Assembly: GCA_027486765.1 (NCBI GenBank)
Contig: JAIXOO010000235.1
Coordinates: 1-64,000, forward strand
DNA from: Saprospiraceae bacterium
GTDB taxonomy: Bacteria; Bacteroidota; Bacteroidia; Chitinophagales; Saprospiraceae
Length of the DNA: 64,000 nucleotides
Direction of reading: 5' to 3'
Shown here: one piece after another, positions 46,655 through 56,798 of the stretch
Layout of the letters: each line of letters starts with the position of its first letter
Position numbering within the stretch: position 1 is the first letter of the stretch
Made by a program: the position numbers and the translations under genes
The notes under the pieces: generated by a model
Database searches by the model: none
What the model was told of the DNA's origin: nothing
Seen by the model: only the letters and a program-made list of their open reading frames with translations

Positions 46655-49114
46655 ATGTTGTACAATTACCTAAAAATCGCCCTGCGCAATCTCCTGCGAA
46701 ACAAATTATCGACTACGCTAAATATAGCTGGCCTCACCTTTGGCCTTACTTGCTTTTTTATCCTGGGTCTTTTTGTCCTGGACGAGCTCACCTTTGATCG
46801 GCATCATCCTCATTCAGACCGCATCTACCGAGTCATCAAACAGCGAAAAACACCTACTGAGTCCCTGAACATTGCCGGAGCAAGCTATAAACTGGCGGAA
46901 GAATCAAAAAAAAGCATCGGGGAAATCGAAAATACTGCCCGGATTACCCAGGGAGGCAGAGACAACCTGGAAAACCTGGCCAATCGAAAAAAAATCAACG
47001 AAGAAGTTACCGTAGCCAACAATGGCTTGATGGAAATTTTTGATTTTGATGCGCTTGATGGCAACCCCAAAACTGCCCTGATCGAGCCCTATTCCATCGT
47101 CATTGTGGAAGATTTGGCCCTGCAATTGTTTGGCAGTACACAGGTAGCTGGCAAAACGCTGAAATGGCACGGTATGGAGCAACCCTTTAAAATCAGCGCC
47201 GTCCTCAAAAACCACCCCCGCAATTCTAGCTTCAATTTTAGCTCGGTGTATTCCGAAAGTACCTATTTATCCGACTCCGAATATCTGACGGAATTGAATG
47301 CCGATTGGGGATCCCATGATTTTTTGGTGTATACCCTTTTGAGAAAAAATGCCAACCCGCAGTCGGTCGCCCAAAAAATGCGCAACTTGCTGTATGCCAA
47401 TTATAAACCCGACGCCGGAATCGCTCTTTCATATAGCCTTCAAGCGCTGCAAGACGTGCATCTCCATTCTGAAAACATCCTGGACAGTGCTAACATTGGT
47501 ACGCCAGCTGCGCCAGGAAACAGCTCATTGTTGTACCTCAAAATATTTGCCCTGGTGGCACTTTTTGTCTTGACCGTTGCCTGCATCAACTACATGAACC
47601 TCACTACCGCCAAAGCTTCCACGCGGTGTAAAGAAATTGGCATCAAAAAGGCGGTGGGGGCTTTTAGAGGGCAATTGATCACACAATTGTTGATTGAATC
47701 GGTTTTGGTCACTACGATTTCCTTTGGTTTGGCGGTTTTGTTGGTCAATCTGATCCTGCCCTTGTTTAATGAATTCACCAAAAAGGAACTTTCTCTCGGA
47801 TTTTCGACCGATTACCGCATTTGGCTTTCCGCATTTTTGATGGCCATCCTGACGGGCTTGATGGCAGGGTCTTATCCAGCCTTGATGCTTTCCCGTTTTA
47901 GCCCAAATATGTTATTGAAGAGCCTGAAAGCCCAAAAAAGCTCCGACTTTTCCCTGCGCAAGGGTTTGGTGGTGTTTCAGTTTGCGGTTTCGGTGTTCAT
48001 GATCATTGCCACCATGGTGGTGTTTTTACAAGTCCGTTATGTGCACAACAAAGACCTTGGTTTCAACCAGGAACTACTCGTGGTAATGGACATAAACAGT
48101 GGTGCCATCCGCAGGGCTGCATCAACGATTGTTACAGAGATCGGTAAACTCCCCAACGTAAAAACCGTATCGACCACTTCGCGGGTGCCCGGCGAATGGA
48201 AAAACCTTCCTTCGGTTAAAATCAGGCAAGAGGGTCGCCTGGACGAGCAAAAAGAAGCTTTCTTTTTAGGGATAGATGAACATTTTTCCCAAACTTTTGA
48301 GGTTGAATTGTTACAAGGTAAAAACTTCAGCGGCACTGGCGATTCTGCATCGGTCATCCTCAACGAAACCGCCGCCAAACTGCTGAACATCCAAGAGCCT
48401 TCGGATCAATTGATCGAAATTCCGGCGGCTTCCTATGGCCTCAGTTTTAATCCGCTACGCAACAATCAGGTGTTTAAAGCGCGGGTGATTGGGATTGTCA
48501 AGGATTTTCATTTCCAGACTTTGCGGGAAAAAATCGCGCCTTTGGTGATGGCTTATCAGCAAAATCCCATCCACAGCATCGATTATTACACGGCGAGAAT
48601 TGAGGCTAAAGATGCCAGCACAACCATCAAAGCCATGGAGGCTATTTTGGCAAAAGTTGATCCCGCCGAATTGTTTGAATACCATTACCTCGACCAGCAA
48701 TTGGCGCTTTTTTACGCAGAAGATGCCCGCCGCGAAACCATGTTGATTTGGATGGCCCTGGCCACGGTCTTGATCGCTTGTTTGGGGCTATTTGGTCTGG
48801 CCACCTATGCAGCAGAACAAAGAATCCGGGAAATTGGGGTGCGCAAAGTACTAGGGGCAAGTGTACTAAGCTTGGCCAACTTACTCTCCATCGACTTTTT
48901 GAAATTGGTCGGCATTGCCATCGCGATCGCCTTCCCGATTGCCTATTGGGCGATGAACAAATGGCTGCTGGAATTTGCCTACCACATTGAAATCAAGTGG
49001 TGGGTGTACGTTTTGGCTGGCCTGATCGCCATTACGATTGCACTGTTGACGGTGAGCTATCAGGCGATAAAGGCTGCTTTGATGAACCCGATTAAGAGTT
49101 TGAAGACGGAGTAA
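46655..49114 (+). CDS. FtsX/MacB-type ABC transporter permease
   Basis: MLYNYLKIALRNLLRNKLSTTLNIAGLTFGLTCFFIL; EQRIREIGVRKVLGASVLSLANLLSIDFLKL; same architecture as 5073-7433. Confidence 0.9.
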   Translation: MLYNYLKIALRNLLRNKLSTTLNIAGLTFGLTCFFILGLFVLDELTFDRHHPHSDRIYRVIKQRKTPTESLNIAGASYKLAEESKKSIGEIENTARITQGGRDNLENLANRKKINEEVTVANNGLMEIFDFDALDGNPKTALIEPYSIVIVEDLALQLFGSTQVAGKTLKWHGMEQPFKISAVLKNHPRNSSFNFSSVYSESTYLSDSEYLTELNADWGSHDFLVYTLLRKNANPQSVAQKMRNLLYANYKPDAGIALSYSLQALQDVHLHSENILDSANIGTPAAPGNSSLLYLKIFALVALFVLTVACINYMNLTTAKASTRCKEIGIKKAVGAFRGQLITQLLIESVLVTTISFGLAVLLVNLILPLFNEFTKKELSLGFSTDYRIWLSAFLMAILTGLMAGSYPALMLSRFSPNMLLKSLKAQKSSDFSLRKGLVVFQFAVSVFMIIATMVVFLQVRYVHNKDLGFNQELLVVMDINSGAIRRAASTIVTEIGKLPNVKTVSTTSRVPGEWKNLPSVKIRQEGRLDEQKEAFFLGIDEHFSQTFEVELLQGKNFSGTGDSASVILNETAAKLLNIQEPSDQLIEIPAASYGLSFNPLRNNQVFKARVIGIVKDFHFQTLREKIAPLVMAYQQNPIHSIDYYTARIEAKDASTTIKAMEAILAKVDPAELFEYHYLDQQLALFYAEDARRETMLIWMALATVLIACLGLFGLATYAAEQRIREIGVRKVLGASVLSLANLLSIDFLKLVGIAIAIAFPIAYWAMNKWLLEFAYHIEIKWWVYVLAGLIAITIALLTVSYQAIKAALMNPIKSLKTE

Positions 49115-49131
49115 ATTTGGTTTTTGGGGTT

Positions 49132-49800
49132 CTAATTTACTGGTTTCCCTTTACGCAAAGCCTTTAAAAAGCCCCGTACCTCTCGTTCAGCCAAAAGCCG
49201 ATGGTACAAATTCCCAAAAAGGATGCACAAAATCCCGATCACAAAAATCGAGTTGCGCGATACTTCCACCGTTTTGGCATGCATTTCGTAAAAAGGGCGG
49301 ATCAGCAACACTTCCAAGGCTATCACAAAAGCGGTGAGCAGAAACAAAAACACCGCTACTGCGTGAGCGTTGCTGCGGATTTGGGGATAATGGGTACGCA
49401 GGCATTTTTTCAAAAACAAAATGGCACCCTGATCTTCACGATCCATGCGCAATAACTCGGCCAGGACGTGCTCCGCTTTTTGAAACTGCCCGGTATGGTA
49501 CAAAGAGGCTGCTTTGCGGAACAGCATGCGCCGAAAGAGATCCTCCCCCTTGTATTCCAAAATGTTGTTGCTGATCGTGGTTTCAATCACCACGTCTACC
49601 ATCAACAAATGTTCGCGGTAAGCCCCCACCTCAAACAGTGCAGTAACATAAGCCGCCAACACCTCAAAGTATTCCTCAAAATCCAGTTCGCGAATCTCCT
49701 TTTCATTTTCTTCAAAAAAATGAATCAACTCCTGGAATGCCGTTTCATCCAAGCTCAAAAAAGTGCGATAGGTTTTGGAGTAATACGTTGGTTTATACAT
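49132..49800 (-). CDS. hypothetical TPR-like protein with C-terminal TM helices
   Basis: TPR-like helices (FRKAASLYHTGQFQKAEHVLAELLRMDREDQGAI) then two TM segments. Confidence 0.6.
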   Translation of the reverse strand: MYKPTYYSKTYRTFLSLDETAFQELIHFFEENEKEIRELDFEEYFEVLAAYVTALFEVGAYREHLLMVDVVIETTISNNILEYKGEDLFRRMLFRKAASLYHTGQFQKAEHVLAELLRMDREDQGAILFLKKCLRTHYPQIRSNAHAVAVFLFLLTAFVIALEVLLIRPFYEMHAKTVEVSRNSIFVIGILCILFGNLYHRLLAEREVRGFLKALRKGKPVN

Positions 49801-49807
49801 GACGATG

Positions 49808-50566
49808 TTACGGTTTCAAAGTATAAAGCACAGGTTTACTTGGGCTGACGTCTAGTTCCAGGGATGCAATCTGAATGTTGAGCAAATAATCGCCATCGGG
49901 CAGTTCCGACGGCACATAAATCAACTCGGTAATGGTGCACTCGCTACGCGGATCATCAGGATATTGCCAAAAAGCTTTGTGCCCCAATAAATCGCCTCCG
50001 TCCTCTTCCCGATCCACCGAGGGCAAATCCAGAAGTAAGTGCTGTACTCCTCGTTTAACCAAAAATGCGATGGCTTCGTGGTGCACGTATGGCGGATTAC
50101 TGCCCGAATAATTTTGGCGCAATTTGCGTTCATCATTGGGCAAAGTGCGGATAACCAGCGCTTCGGGTATCTGGGTAACAAACAAATCTTCCAATTGTTG
50201 TCGCATAATGACCCGATCACCATTGTCCAGCCGCTGCGGCCAAATACTTACCAATTTGGCGAAAAAATGAAAGCGGCGCAAGCACTGGTGGATGGTATAT
50301 TTTTCGCGGGCAATGTGTCCTACACACTCGGTATGGGTACCGTTGCCGTGGGGATTGATTTTGAGGTTGTAAAAATTGACCGCGCCACCCCGATTGGTGT
50401 CGCCGATGAAGCCAAATTCAGGTGCTTCTACGGGCCAAAATTCGGGATGAGGGGCATAAAAACAATTCGCGTTGTCTTCCCCTGCTACCAGCGGCATACT
50501 GATGTCGATCGGTGCAGCCAAATCAACAGATCGAGTTTGGTCTAAAAATTGTACGGTTGCTTGCAT
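49808..50566 (-). CDS. cyclase family protein (kynurenine formamidase-like)
   Basis: AAPIDISMPL; NFYNLKINPHGNGTHTECVGHI; HLLLDLPSVDREEDGGDLLGHKAFW. Confidence 0.82.
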   Translation of the reverse strand: MQATVQFLDQTRSVDLAAPIDISMPLVAGEDNANCFYAPHPEFWPVEAPEFGFIGDTNRGGAVNFYNLKINPHGNGTHTECVGHIAREKYTIHQCLRRFHFFAKLVSIWPQRLDNGDRVIMRQQLEDLFVTQIPEALVIRTLPNDERKLRQNYSGSNPPYVHHEAIAFLVKRGVQHLLLDLPSVDREEDGGDLLGHKAFWQYPDDPRSECTITELIYVPSELPDGDYLLNIQIASLELDVSPSKPVLYTLKP

Positions 50567-50712
50567 GCTTATTTTTAGGGTGTACTACCGTTCACAGGTT
50601 TTTATGCAACGTTAAATAAATTTTAATTATCAATCGCTTGATATTGATTAACTTTTCGCCACCGTTGAAAAACGTGTTGACTAAGTGCGAGTTTGTAAAC
50701 AATCCCTTCATC

Positions 50713-52164
50713 ATGAATTTTTTGAAAAATAGCCTATTGATTTGTATGTCGTTTTTGGTGTACGGATGTGCCCATGCGCAACCCAAGGACGTGGAAGAAA
50801 AAATGGCCTATGTGGAGCGTTATCGCCTCTTGGCCGTAGAAGAAATGGAACGCACCGGCATTCCGGCCAGCATCAAACTGGGCCAGGGACTGTTGGAGTC
50901 GCGTTGGGGCACCAGTGATTTGTCTCGCCTGGCCAACAACCATTTTGGCATCAAATGTGGCAAAGACTGGAACGGCGAAGGTTACTACAAAGAAGACGAC
51001 GACCTCAATGATAAAGGTGAGCTGATCAAATCCTGCTTCCGTGTTTACGGTAGTGCAGAGCAGTGTTACCGCGACCATTCGGCCTTCCTGATGAATCCAG
51101 CCAAAAAAGAAAGGTATGGCCCGTTATTTGAACTCAAACGGACGGATTACAAAGCTTGGGCCGAAGGCTTGAAAAAAGGGGGCTACGCCACCGATCCTGG
51201 CTACCCCAGTAAGTTGATCAAGCTGATTGAAGACTTCGATCTGCACCGTTACGACGAAATCACCTACCAGGATTTGTTGTCTGAAATTGGCACTTTGCCT
51301 ACACTTACCCAGCCCGATTCACCTGAAAAACCCAAACCCATTTTGGTCGTAGGGGTGCCACAGTCCACCAACGATGTAAAATTCATCGTTGCTGCGGCCG
51401 GTCAAACCGTAAAAGACATTGCCTCCAAGCAATACGTATCCCCCAAAGCCCTGATGCACCACAATGCCCACATCAGCGGGGCCGACGAGCCGCTCCAAGC
51501 AGGCACGCGGGTGTTTTTGCAATCCAAACCCAAAGGCTGGCGGGGTCAGGAAACCTACCACAAGGTGCGCAAAGAAGAAAAGATGATTGACATTTCGGTG
51601 CTCTACGCCATCGACCTGGACAAACTTTACATCCGCAATAAGATGAGTCACGGGCAAGAGCCTGCTGAAAATGCGCAAGTCAAAATTCGGGGTGGAAAAA
51701 TCAAAAAGCAGCCAAAACTGAAGAGCGACCAGCCCGATAAAAAACCAACGCCAATGCCAACTGTGCCCCAAACCAGCACACCCAGCAAGGTCAGTACCAC
51801 CTCAACCATTCCCCCAGCTACCACTTCTTCTACCAACAACGGATCCAAAACTAGTGTACCAGCAAGCAAAGTGCCCGTCATCAACGGAAGTACCACTGCT
51901 GCTGAGTCGTCCAATAACAAGGTCAATCCAGCAAACAACGGAGGGAGCGATCCTTTTGGCAAATCCAACCCCGCACCAAGTTCGGGTACACAAAGTGCAG
52001 GTGGCACAGGCTCCGTTGTCGCGCCACAATACCACCTGGTGATGGAAGGAGATACGCTGGAGAGTTTGGCACAAAAATTCAAAACCTCTATTGATGGGCT
52101 GAAGAAGCTCAATAATTTGAATAGTTCAGAATGTAAGGTGGGGTCGCGGATTCGGGTGAAATAA
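50713..52164 (+). CDS. glucosaminidase-domain peptidoglycan hydrolase with LysM domains
   Basis: GIPASIKLGQGLLESRWGTSDLSRLANNHFGIKCGKDWNGEGYYKEDDD; C-terminal LysM YHLVMEGDTLESLAQKFKTSIDGLKKLNNL. Confidence 0.9.
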   Translation: MNFLKNSLLICMSFLVYGCAHAQPKDVEEKMAYVERYRLLAVEEMERTGIPASIKLGQGLLESRWGTSDLSRLANNHFGIKCGKDWNGEGYYKEDDDLNDKGELIKSCFRVYGSAEQCYRDHSAFLMNPAKKERYGPLFELKRTDYKAWAEGLKKGGYATDPGYPSKLIKLIEDFDLHRYDEITYQDLLSEIGTLPTLTQPDSPEKPKPILVVGVPQSTNDVKFIVAAAGQTVKDIASKQYVSPKALMHHNAHISGADEPLQAGTRVFLQSKPKGWRGQETYHKVRKEEKMIDISVLYAIDLDKLYIRNKMSHGQEPAENAQVKIRGGKIKKQPKLKSDQPDKKPTPMPTVPQTSTPSKVSTTSTIPPATTSSTNNGSKTSVPASKVPVINGSTTAAESSNNKVNPANNGGSDPFGKSNPAPSSGTQSAGGTGSVVAPQYHLVMEGDTLESLAQKFKTSIDGLKKLNNLNSSECKVGSRIRVK

Positions 52165-52165
52165 A

Positions 52166-52200
52166 ACTAAGTAGGGGGGCAATTTTTTTTGTTGCCCTAA
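52166..52200 (+). terminator. hairpin after the glucosaminidase gene, loosely similar to the GGGGC element
   Basis: AAGTAGGGGGGCAATTTTTTTTGTTGCCCTAAG. Confidence 0.45.
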
Positions 52201-52250
52201 GTGCCCGCCAAAACGTTTCTTTCCTGCATCTATCCTTCAAAATTGGCTTT

Positions 52251-53453
52251 ATGATGTGGAAAGAGTTACACCATTTTTTGCTGTGGGCGATCCTCGGCAC
52301 GCCTTTTTACGTCTTGGCCCAAGTGCAACCGAACCTCGGGACGGTGGAACCTACGCAGTTTCTCAGCGAAACCAGCTTTGATTTTCAACAAAATCACATT
52401 TATTTCAAAGCCAAAATCAATGGCGTTGAAGGCACCTTTATCTTCGACAATGGTTTTACCATCACTGGGCTGGATGATGATTTTGCAGCGCGTTGTGGCA
52501 TCGTAGCGGACTCTAGCATCACCCTGGCCGATGCCAACGAAGCGGAAGCTCAAGGGCAAACGGGGAGTGCTGGACTGATCCAAATCGCAGAGGTGAATTT
52601 TCGCGATACCCGGGTGGCCATCATCGACACCGACGGTTTGCCCGCTTGCCAAAGAGTAGATGGTTTCATCGGCAGCTCAGTCATCAACAAGGCCAATTGG
52701 AAAATTGATTTCGAACAAAAACGCCTCCAGTTTTCCTCCCGTCCTTTTATTGACGCGGGCTTGCGCTGTTCCTACACCGTCAGCCGCAGCAATCGCCATT
52801 TCATCGAATTCAAGTACGAAGGAGTGCCTTTTTGGGTACACATCGACCTGGGTTCCAGCGGCGAACTGGAACTAAACAAAGCAGCATTCACCCCCATTTT
52901 TGCGGGTTTGCCTGCCCAGATGAATGTAGGTGCCTCTAGTCTGGCGCTGTTCGGCCTGAATGCGGTGGATACTTTTTATACCCTCAATCGCCCCTTCAAG
53001 TTTGGCTATGACAAATACCAAATCACCAATTCACCGCGCATCGAGTTGCAGCGCGACGTGGAGTATGCCCGTTTGGGTTTGGGCTATTTGCACCAATTCA
53101 ACCTCATCATCAACTCGGATGCCAAGGAATACATTCTGAGTCCGAATAAATTATTGAGTTCTACCCGAGAGGAAAAAGACTATGGGGTTGTGTTTTACCC
53201 AGTAGAAGGTCAGCAACGCCTGGTGCGTTTGAGCGCATGCGAGAATGTGGCCAGGTTGGGCCTTACCTTGGGTGAAGTGATAGAAAAAGTAGATGGACAG
53301 GCCGTAGACAGTCTGGGCGACTGGTGCGCCATCAAAACCTATATCCGCGCCAAAGCCAATCGGGGCGAAACTTTGCGCCTCAAAATACGCGGGCGGAAAG
53401 ATGAATGTGTTTTACAACCTGATTATCATCCAGCGCGCAGCATTATCCGCTGA
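52251..53453 (+). CDS. retropepsin-like aspartyl protease-fold protein with C-terminal PDZ-like domain
   Basis: GTFIFDNGFTITGLDDDFAARCG; FWVHIDLGSSGELELNK; GLTLGEVIEKVDGQAVDSLGDWC. Confidence 0.7.
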   Translation: MMWKELHHFLLWAILGTPFYVLAQVQPNLGTVEPTQFLSETSFDFQQNHIYFKAKINGVEGTFIFDNGFTITGLDDDFAARCGIVADSSITLADANEAEAQGQTGSAGLIQIAEVNFRDTRVAIIDTDGLPACQRVDGFIGSSVINKANWKIDFEQKRLQFSSRPFIDAGLRCSYTVSRSNRHFIEFKYEGVPFWVHIDLGSSGELELNKAAFTPIFAGLPAQMNVGASSLALFGLNAVDTFYTLNRPFKFGYDKYQITNSPRIELQRDVEYARLGLGYLHQFNLIINSDAKEYILSPNKLLSSTREEKDYGVVFYPVEGQQRLVRLSACENVARLGLTLGEVIEKVDGQAVDSLGDWCAIKTYIRAKANRGETLRLKIRGRKDECVLQPDYHPARSIIR

Positions 53454-53505
53454 TAACCTTTGAACTACCTTTCAGGGTTCTTATCTTGTGGCAAAATTGT
53501 GTGTC

Positions 53506-54045
53506 ATGTATAAGCCCTTGATGATTCCTTCCTTAATTACAATCCTGTTGATTGGTTCCTTTTCTTGTCAACCTACCAGTAAAGGTACAGATCCAGAAAC
53601 CGAAAAACTACAACGTGAAGTAGACAGCCTGCGCCGGGTCAAAGAAGCATTAAAAGATGAACTTAACGAAGTAAAAGAGGAGGATGCCCCGCGCATAAAT
53701 AAGCCCGAAGTACCCACCAATGCTGCGGATGGCCCCTTGGATGGGTTGACCGTACTCTCCGCCAAGAAGCAATTTGACGCCAATTTTAATCCTATTCTCC
53801 GCATCACTTTTCGCAATTACGCCACCAAAAGCATCAGTGCTGCGGATATCGCGGTGGACTTCAGCTTCAATAGCGATGAACTTTCGCCCAATTGTCATTT
53901 TGAAAAAAAAATCAGCCTGAGCCTGGCACCGGATGCTAACCAAACCATTAACCTGCCCATTCCCGTTGATTACGGTAAAAACTGTGCGGATAAAGCTTGG
54001 GTTGTCGTCAAAGAAGTGACTTTTAGTGACGGCAGCAAAAAATAA
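53506..54045 (+). CDS. hypothetical lipoprotein
   Basis: Lipobox GSFSC, coiled coil, then Ig-like region. Confidence 0.6.
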   Translation: MYKPLMIPSLITILLIGSFSCQPTSKGTDPETEKLQREVDSLRRVKEALKDELNEVKEEDAPRINKPEVPTNAADGPLDGLTVLSAKKQFDANFNPILRITFRNYATKSISAADIAVDFSFNSDELSPNCHFEKKISLSLAPDANQTINLPIPVDYGKNCADKAWVVVKEVTFSDGSKK

Positions 54046-54057
54046 AATTCTTTCCAA

Positions 54058-54576
54058 ATGTTAATTACTCAACAGAACTTCAAGCAGTATTTTTCCATTC
54101 TGCGCCTCTTGCATTTGGCGATGACGGCGGCAGTGGTCGTTTTTGGCTTTGTTGCCCATTTTGTATTGATTCCGGTTCAAGATTTAAAGCCTAATGACTA
54201 TGCAGCCCTCTTCGTCAATATTGCGGCAGTTTATTTGGCCATTGCGGTGGCCCTCAGTTATTGGCTTTTTGGGGTACGGCTCAATGTGGCAAAGCAGCAG
54301 ACCAGCTTGAGCGACAAATTGAATACCTATCGTGCGGCTACAATCCTGCGTTTTGCCTTGATAGAAGGTGCGGCATTGTTGACTGTTGTTTTTTATCTGC
54401 TCACTGGCAATCTTGTCCTGCTGGGCATTGCAGGGATTGGGTTAGTGGTTTTGTTGCTACATCACCCTAATTTGGTGAAACTCAAAATGGATTTGGATTT
54501 AAGTCCTGCCGACCTTGCCCGCCTGGAAGATGATGCGGATATGGTGGTGCAATTACCGCGATTGCGAAGATTTTAA
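54058..54576 (+). CDS. hypothetical multi-TM protein
   Basis: Four hydrophobic segments; 12 bp after the lipoprotein gene. Confidence 0.65.
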   Translation: MLITQQNFKQYFSILRLLHLAMTAAVVVFGFVAHFVLIPVQDLKPNDYAALFVNIAAVYLAIAVALSYWLFGVRLNVAKQQTSLSDKLNTYRAATILRFALIEGAALLTVVFYLLTGNLVLLGIAGIGLVVLLLHHPNLVKLKMDLDLSPADLARLEDDADMVVQLPRLRRF

Positions 54577-55527
54577 GGTCCAGCTAGCGCCACATCTTAT
54601 TTGATTCAAGCCCTTGAGCTGTCGCTGAAGGGCATGTGTAGCTTCAGCTAAAGTTGTTGGCTGAAATTGAAAACTTTGCCCCGGCCCCATTTGTGCCAAC
54701 TTAGGCCAATCCGCCTGAATCACCTGCCCCAAAATGGAATAACCACCCGTAGTTTGGTGATCAGCCGTCAATACAATGGGCTGACCATTGGGTGGCAACT
54801 GAATGCTGCCCCGACTTAGCCCAGCCGACAAAAGAGACTCTTCCTGTATCAATTTTAGTGTTTCCCCTTCCAATCGATAACCCATCCGATCACTTGCAGG
54901 AGTAATGCGCCAATGTTGGGTTTGCAATTGCACTTGACTTGGCTGAGTCAAGACTTCAAAATGCTGGCCTGGAATGAAACGAATGACATTTGAGTCATAA
55001 AATGGTGCCAAATCGGCATAATGACTGGCCATTCTTGTCTCTTTTATGGCAGCTAATGCGCTCTTTTTGAAGGGCAAAACAGCTCCTTTTTGCAAGCTTC
55101 GGCCCTGCCAGCCGCCTTGTACCGCTTTGAGATTGGTGCTTTGGCTGTTTAGCCAGGGCTCCAGGTCAAATCCACCTTGTACACATAGGTAGAGGTATTG
55201 GCCCCAATGTTTGTGCTGGAATTGCAATTCTGTTCCTGCGGCGATCCAAACTGGTCGGTAAGGGGTAATTTTTTTCCCACCAATGCTGGCGCCAAAATCG
55301 CCCCCAGCCAAAACCATAAAAGTTGGTTCAAGGAATAACAAACCCGCGGCGGGGAAACACATTTCTAGTGCAGCTACTGAGCCCTCATTTCCGACCAGGA
55401 AATTGCCCACTTGTAAAGCCAGCGGATCCATCGCACCAGAGCGGTTGATGCCGTATTGTGCATAGCCGGGGCGACCCAAATCTTGCACAGTAGCCAACCA
55501 ACCTTTGTTCAAAACCAGGATACTCAT
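54553..55527 (-). CDS. pxpC: 5-oxoprolinase subunit C / biotin-dependent carboxyltransferase family protein
   Basis: GWLATVQDLGRPGYAQYGINRSGAMDPLALQVGNFLVGN; SDRMGYRLEG; ILTADHQTTGGYSILGQVI-like segment. Confidence 0.9.
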   Translation of the reverse strand: MSILVLNKGWLATVQDLGRPGYAQYGINRSGAMDPLALQVGNFLVGNEGSVAALEMCFPAAGLLFLEPTFMVLAGGDFGASIGGKKITPYRPVWIAAGTELQFQHKHWGQYLYLCVQGGFDLEPWLNSQSTNLKAVQGGWQGRSLQKGAVLPFKKSALAAIKETRMASHYADLAPFYDSNVIRFIPGQHFEVLTQPSQVQLQTQHWRITPASDRMGYRLEGETLKLIQEESLLSAGLSRGSIQLPPNGQPIVLTADHQTTGGYSILGQVIQADWPKLAQMGPGQSFQFQPTTLAEATHALQRQLKGLNQIRCGASWTLKSSQSR

Positions 55528-55542
55528 GCTTGATGGCGTTGC

Positions 55543-56676
55543 CTAATACACCGCTGCTTTGAGAATGGACTCATAATAGGCCTCGTATAGCGGCAAAATT
55601 TCCTCAATGTCAAAACGCTTGGCTTGTGCCAGTGCATTGGCGCGGAATTCGGCCAGTACTGCGTCGTCACTCAGGATAATGATCGCATTTTTTGCCATGT
55701 CATCCACATCCCCCACATCACTCAAAAAACCGGTCACCCCGTGGATGTTGACCTCTGGCAAACCGCCAGCATTGGTTGAAATGACCGGCACCTCACAGGC
55801 CATGGCTTCCAGAGCAGCCAAACCAAAACTTTCACTTTCCGAAGGCATGATGAACACATCTGCTACGGCCATGAGTTCTTCAATGGCATCCTGTTTGCCC
55901 AGGAAACGGACATCGTCAATAAGGTCGAGTTCCCGACAAAGGTCTTCGGCAGCACGGCGCTCAGGGCCATCGCCAATGAACAGCAGCTTAGAAGGCATCT
56001 GTTGATTGACGCGGTGAAAGACCTGCACTACGTCGTTGATGCGTTTTACCTTGCGGAAATTGGATACATGGATGAGGATGCGTTCCCCTTTGGGCGCAAT
56101 GGCTTTTTTGAAATGGTCTTTGTTGCTTTTGCGGAAGCGCGAAAAATCAATAAAGTTGTAAATCACCTCGATTTCCCGCGTCAAATTGAAGGTATCGTAG
56201 GTTTGTTGGCGCAGGCTATTGGATACAGCCGTTACGCCATCCGATTTGTTGATCGAAAATTCCACCACTGGTGCAAAAGACTTGTCTTTGCCTACTAAGG
56301 TAATGTCTGTACCGTGCAGCGTAGTCACTACCGGAATGTAACGCCCTTGGGTCAGGAGGATTTTTTTGGCCATGTAGGCTACCGCCGCATGGGGGATGGC
56401 GTAGTGCACATGTAAAAGGTCTAACTCTTCGTGTTGCACCACATCGACCAGTTTGCTGGTCAAAGCTGTATCATATGGGGTATATTCAAAAAGGGGGTAT
56501 TGCTCGGTATCCACTTCGTGGAAGTACACATTTTCGTGGAAATGAGTAAGCCGGGCCGGGCGTTTATACGTGATAAAATGGATTTCATGTCCGTTTCTGG
56601 CCAGTGCTAAACCTAGTTCAGTTGCCAAGACGCCGCTACCTCCGTATGTAGGATAGCATACAATGCCGATTTTCAT
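55543..56676 (-). CDS. bshA: N-acetyl-alpha-D-glucosaminyl L-malate synthase
   Basis: MKIGIVCYPTYGGSGVLATELGLALARNGHEIHFITYKRPARL; HVHYAIPHAAVAYMAK; PSESESFGLAALEAMACEVPVISTNAGGLPEV. Confidence 0.93.
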   Translation of the reverse strand: MKIGIVCYPTYGGSGVLATELGLALARNGHEIHFITYKRPARLTHFHENVYFHEVDTEQYPLFEYTPYDTALTSKLVDVVQHEELDLLHVHYAIPHAAVAYMAKKILLTQGRYIPVVTTLHGTDITLVGKDKSFAPVVEFSINKSDGVTAVSNSLRQQTYDTFNLTREIEVIYNFIDFSRFRKSNKDHFKKAIAPKGERILIHVSNFRKVKRINDVVQVFHRVNQQMPSKLLFIGDGPERRAAEDLCRELDLIDDVRFLGKQDAIEELMAVADVFIMPSESESFGLAALEAMACEVPVISTNAGGLPEVNIHGVTGFLSDVGDVDDMAKNAIIILSDDAVLAEFRANALAQAKRFDIEEILPLYEAYYESILKAAVY

Positions 56677-56798
56677 GCCTATCAGGTTTCTGTGCTCACA
56701 CGACTTTGGTCGTGATAAGGAACGGGTAGAAACTATTGTGTCGCTAGACTCATTTTCACCCGTGCTTACCTAAGGATACAATTGAAAGAATAAAAAGT

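Noticed and set aside
5073-49114. Two large FtsX-type permeases without ATPase partners as unusual
   Set aside because: Stand-alone, expanded families of these permeases are common in Bacteroidota.
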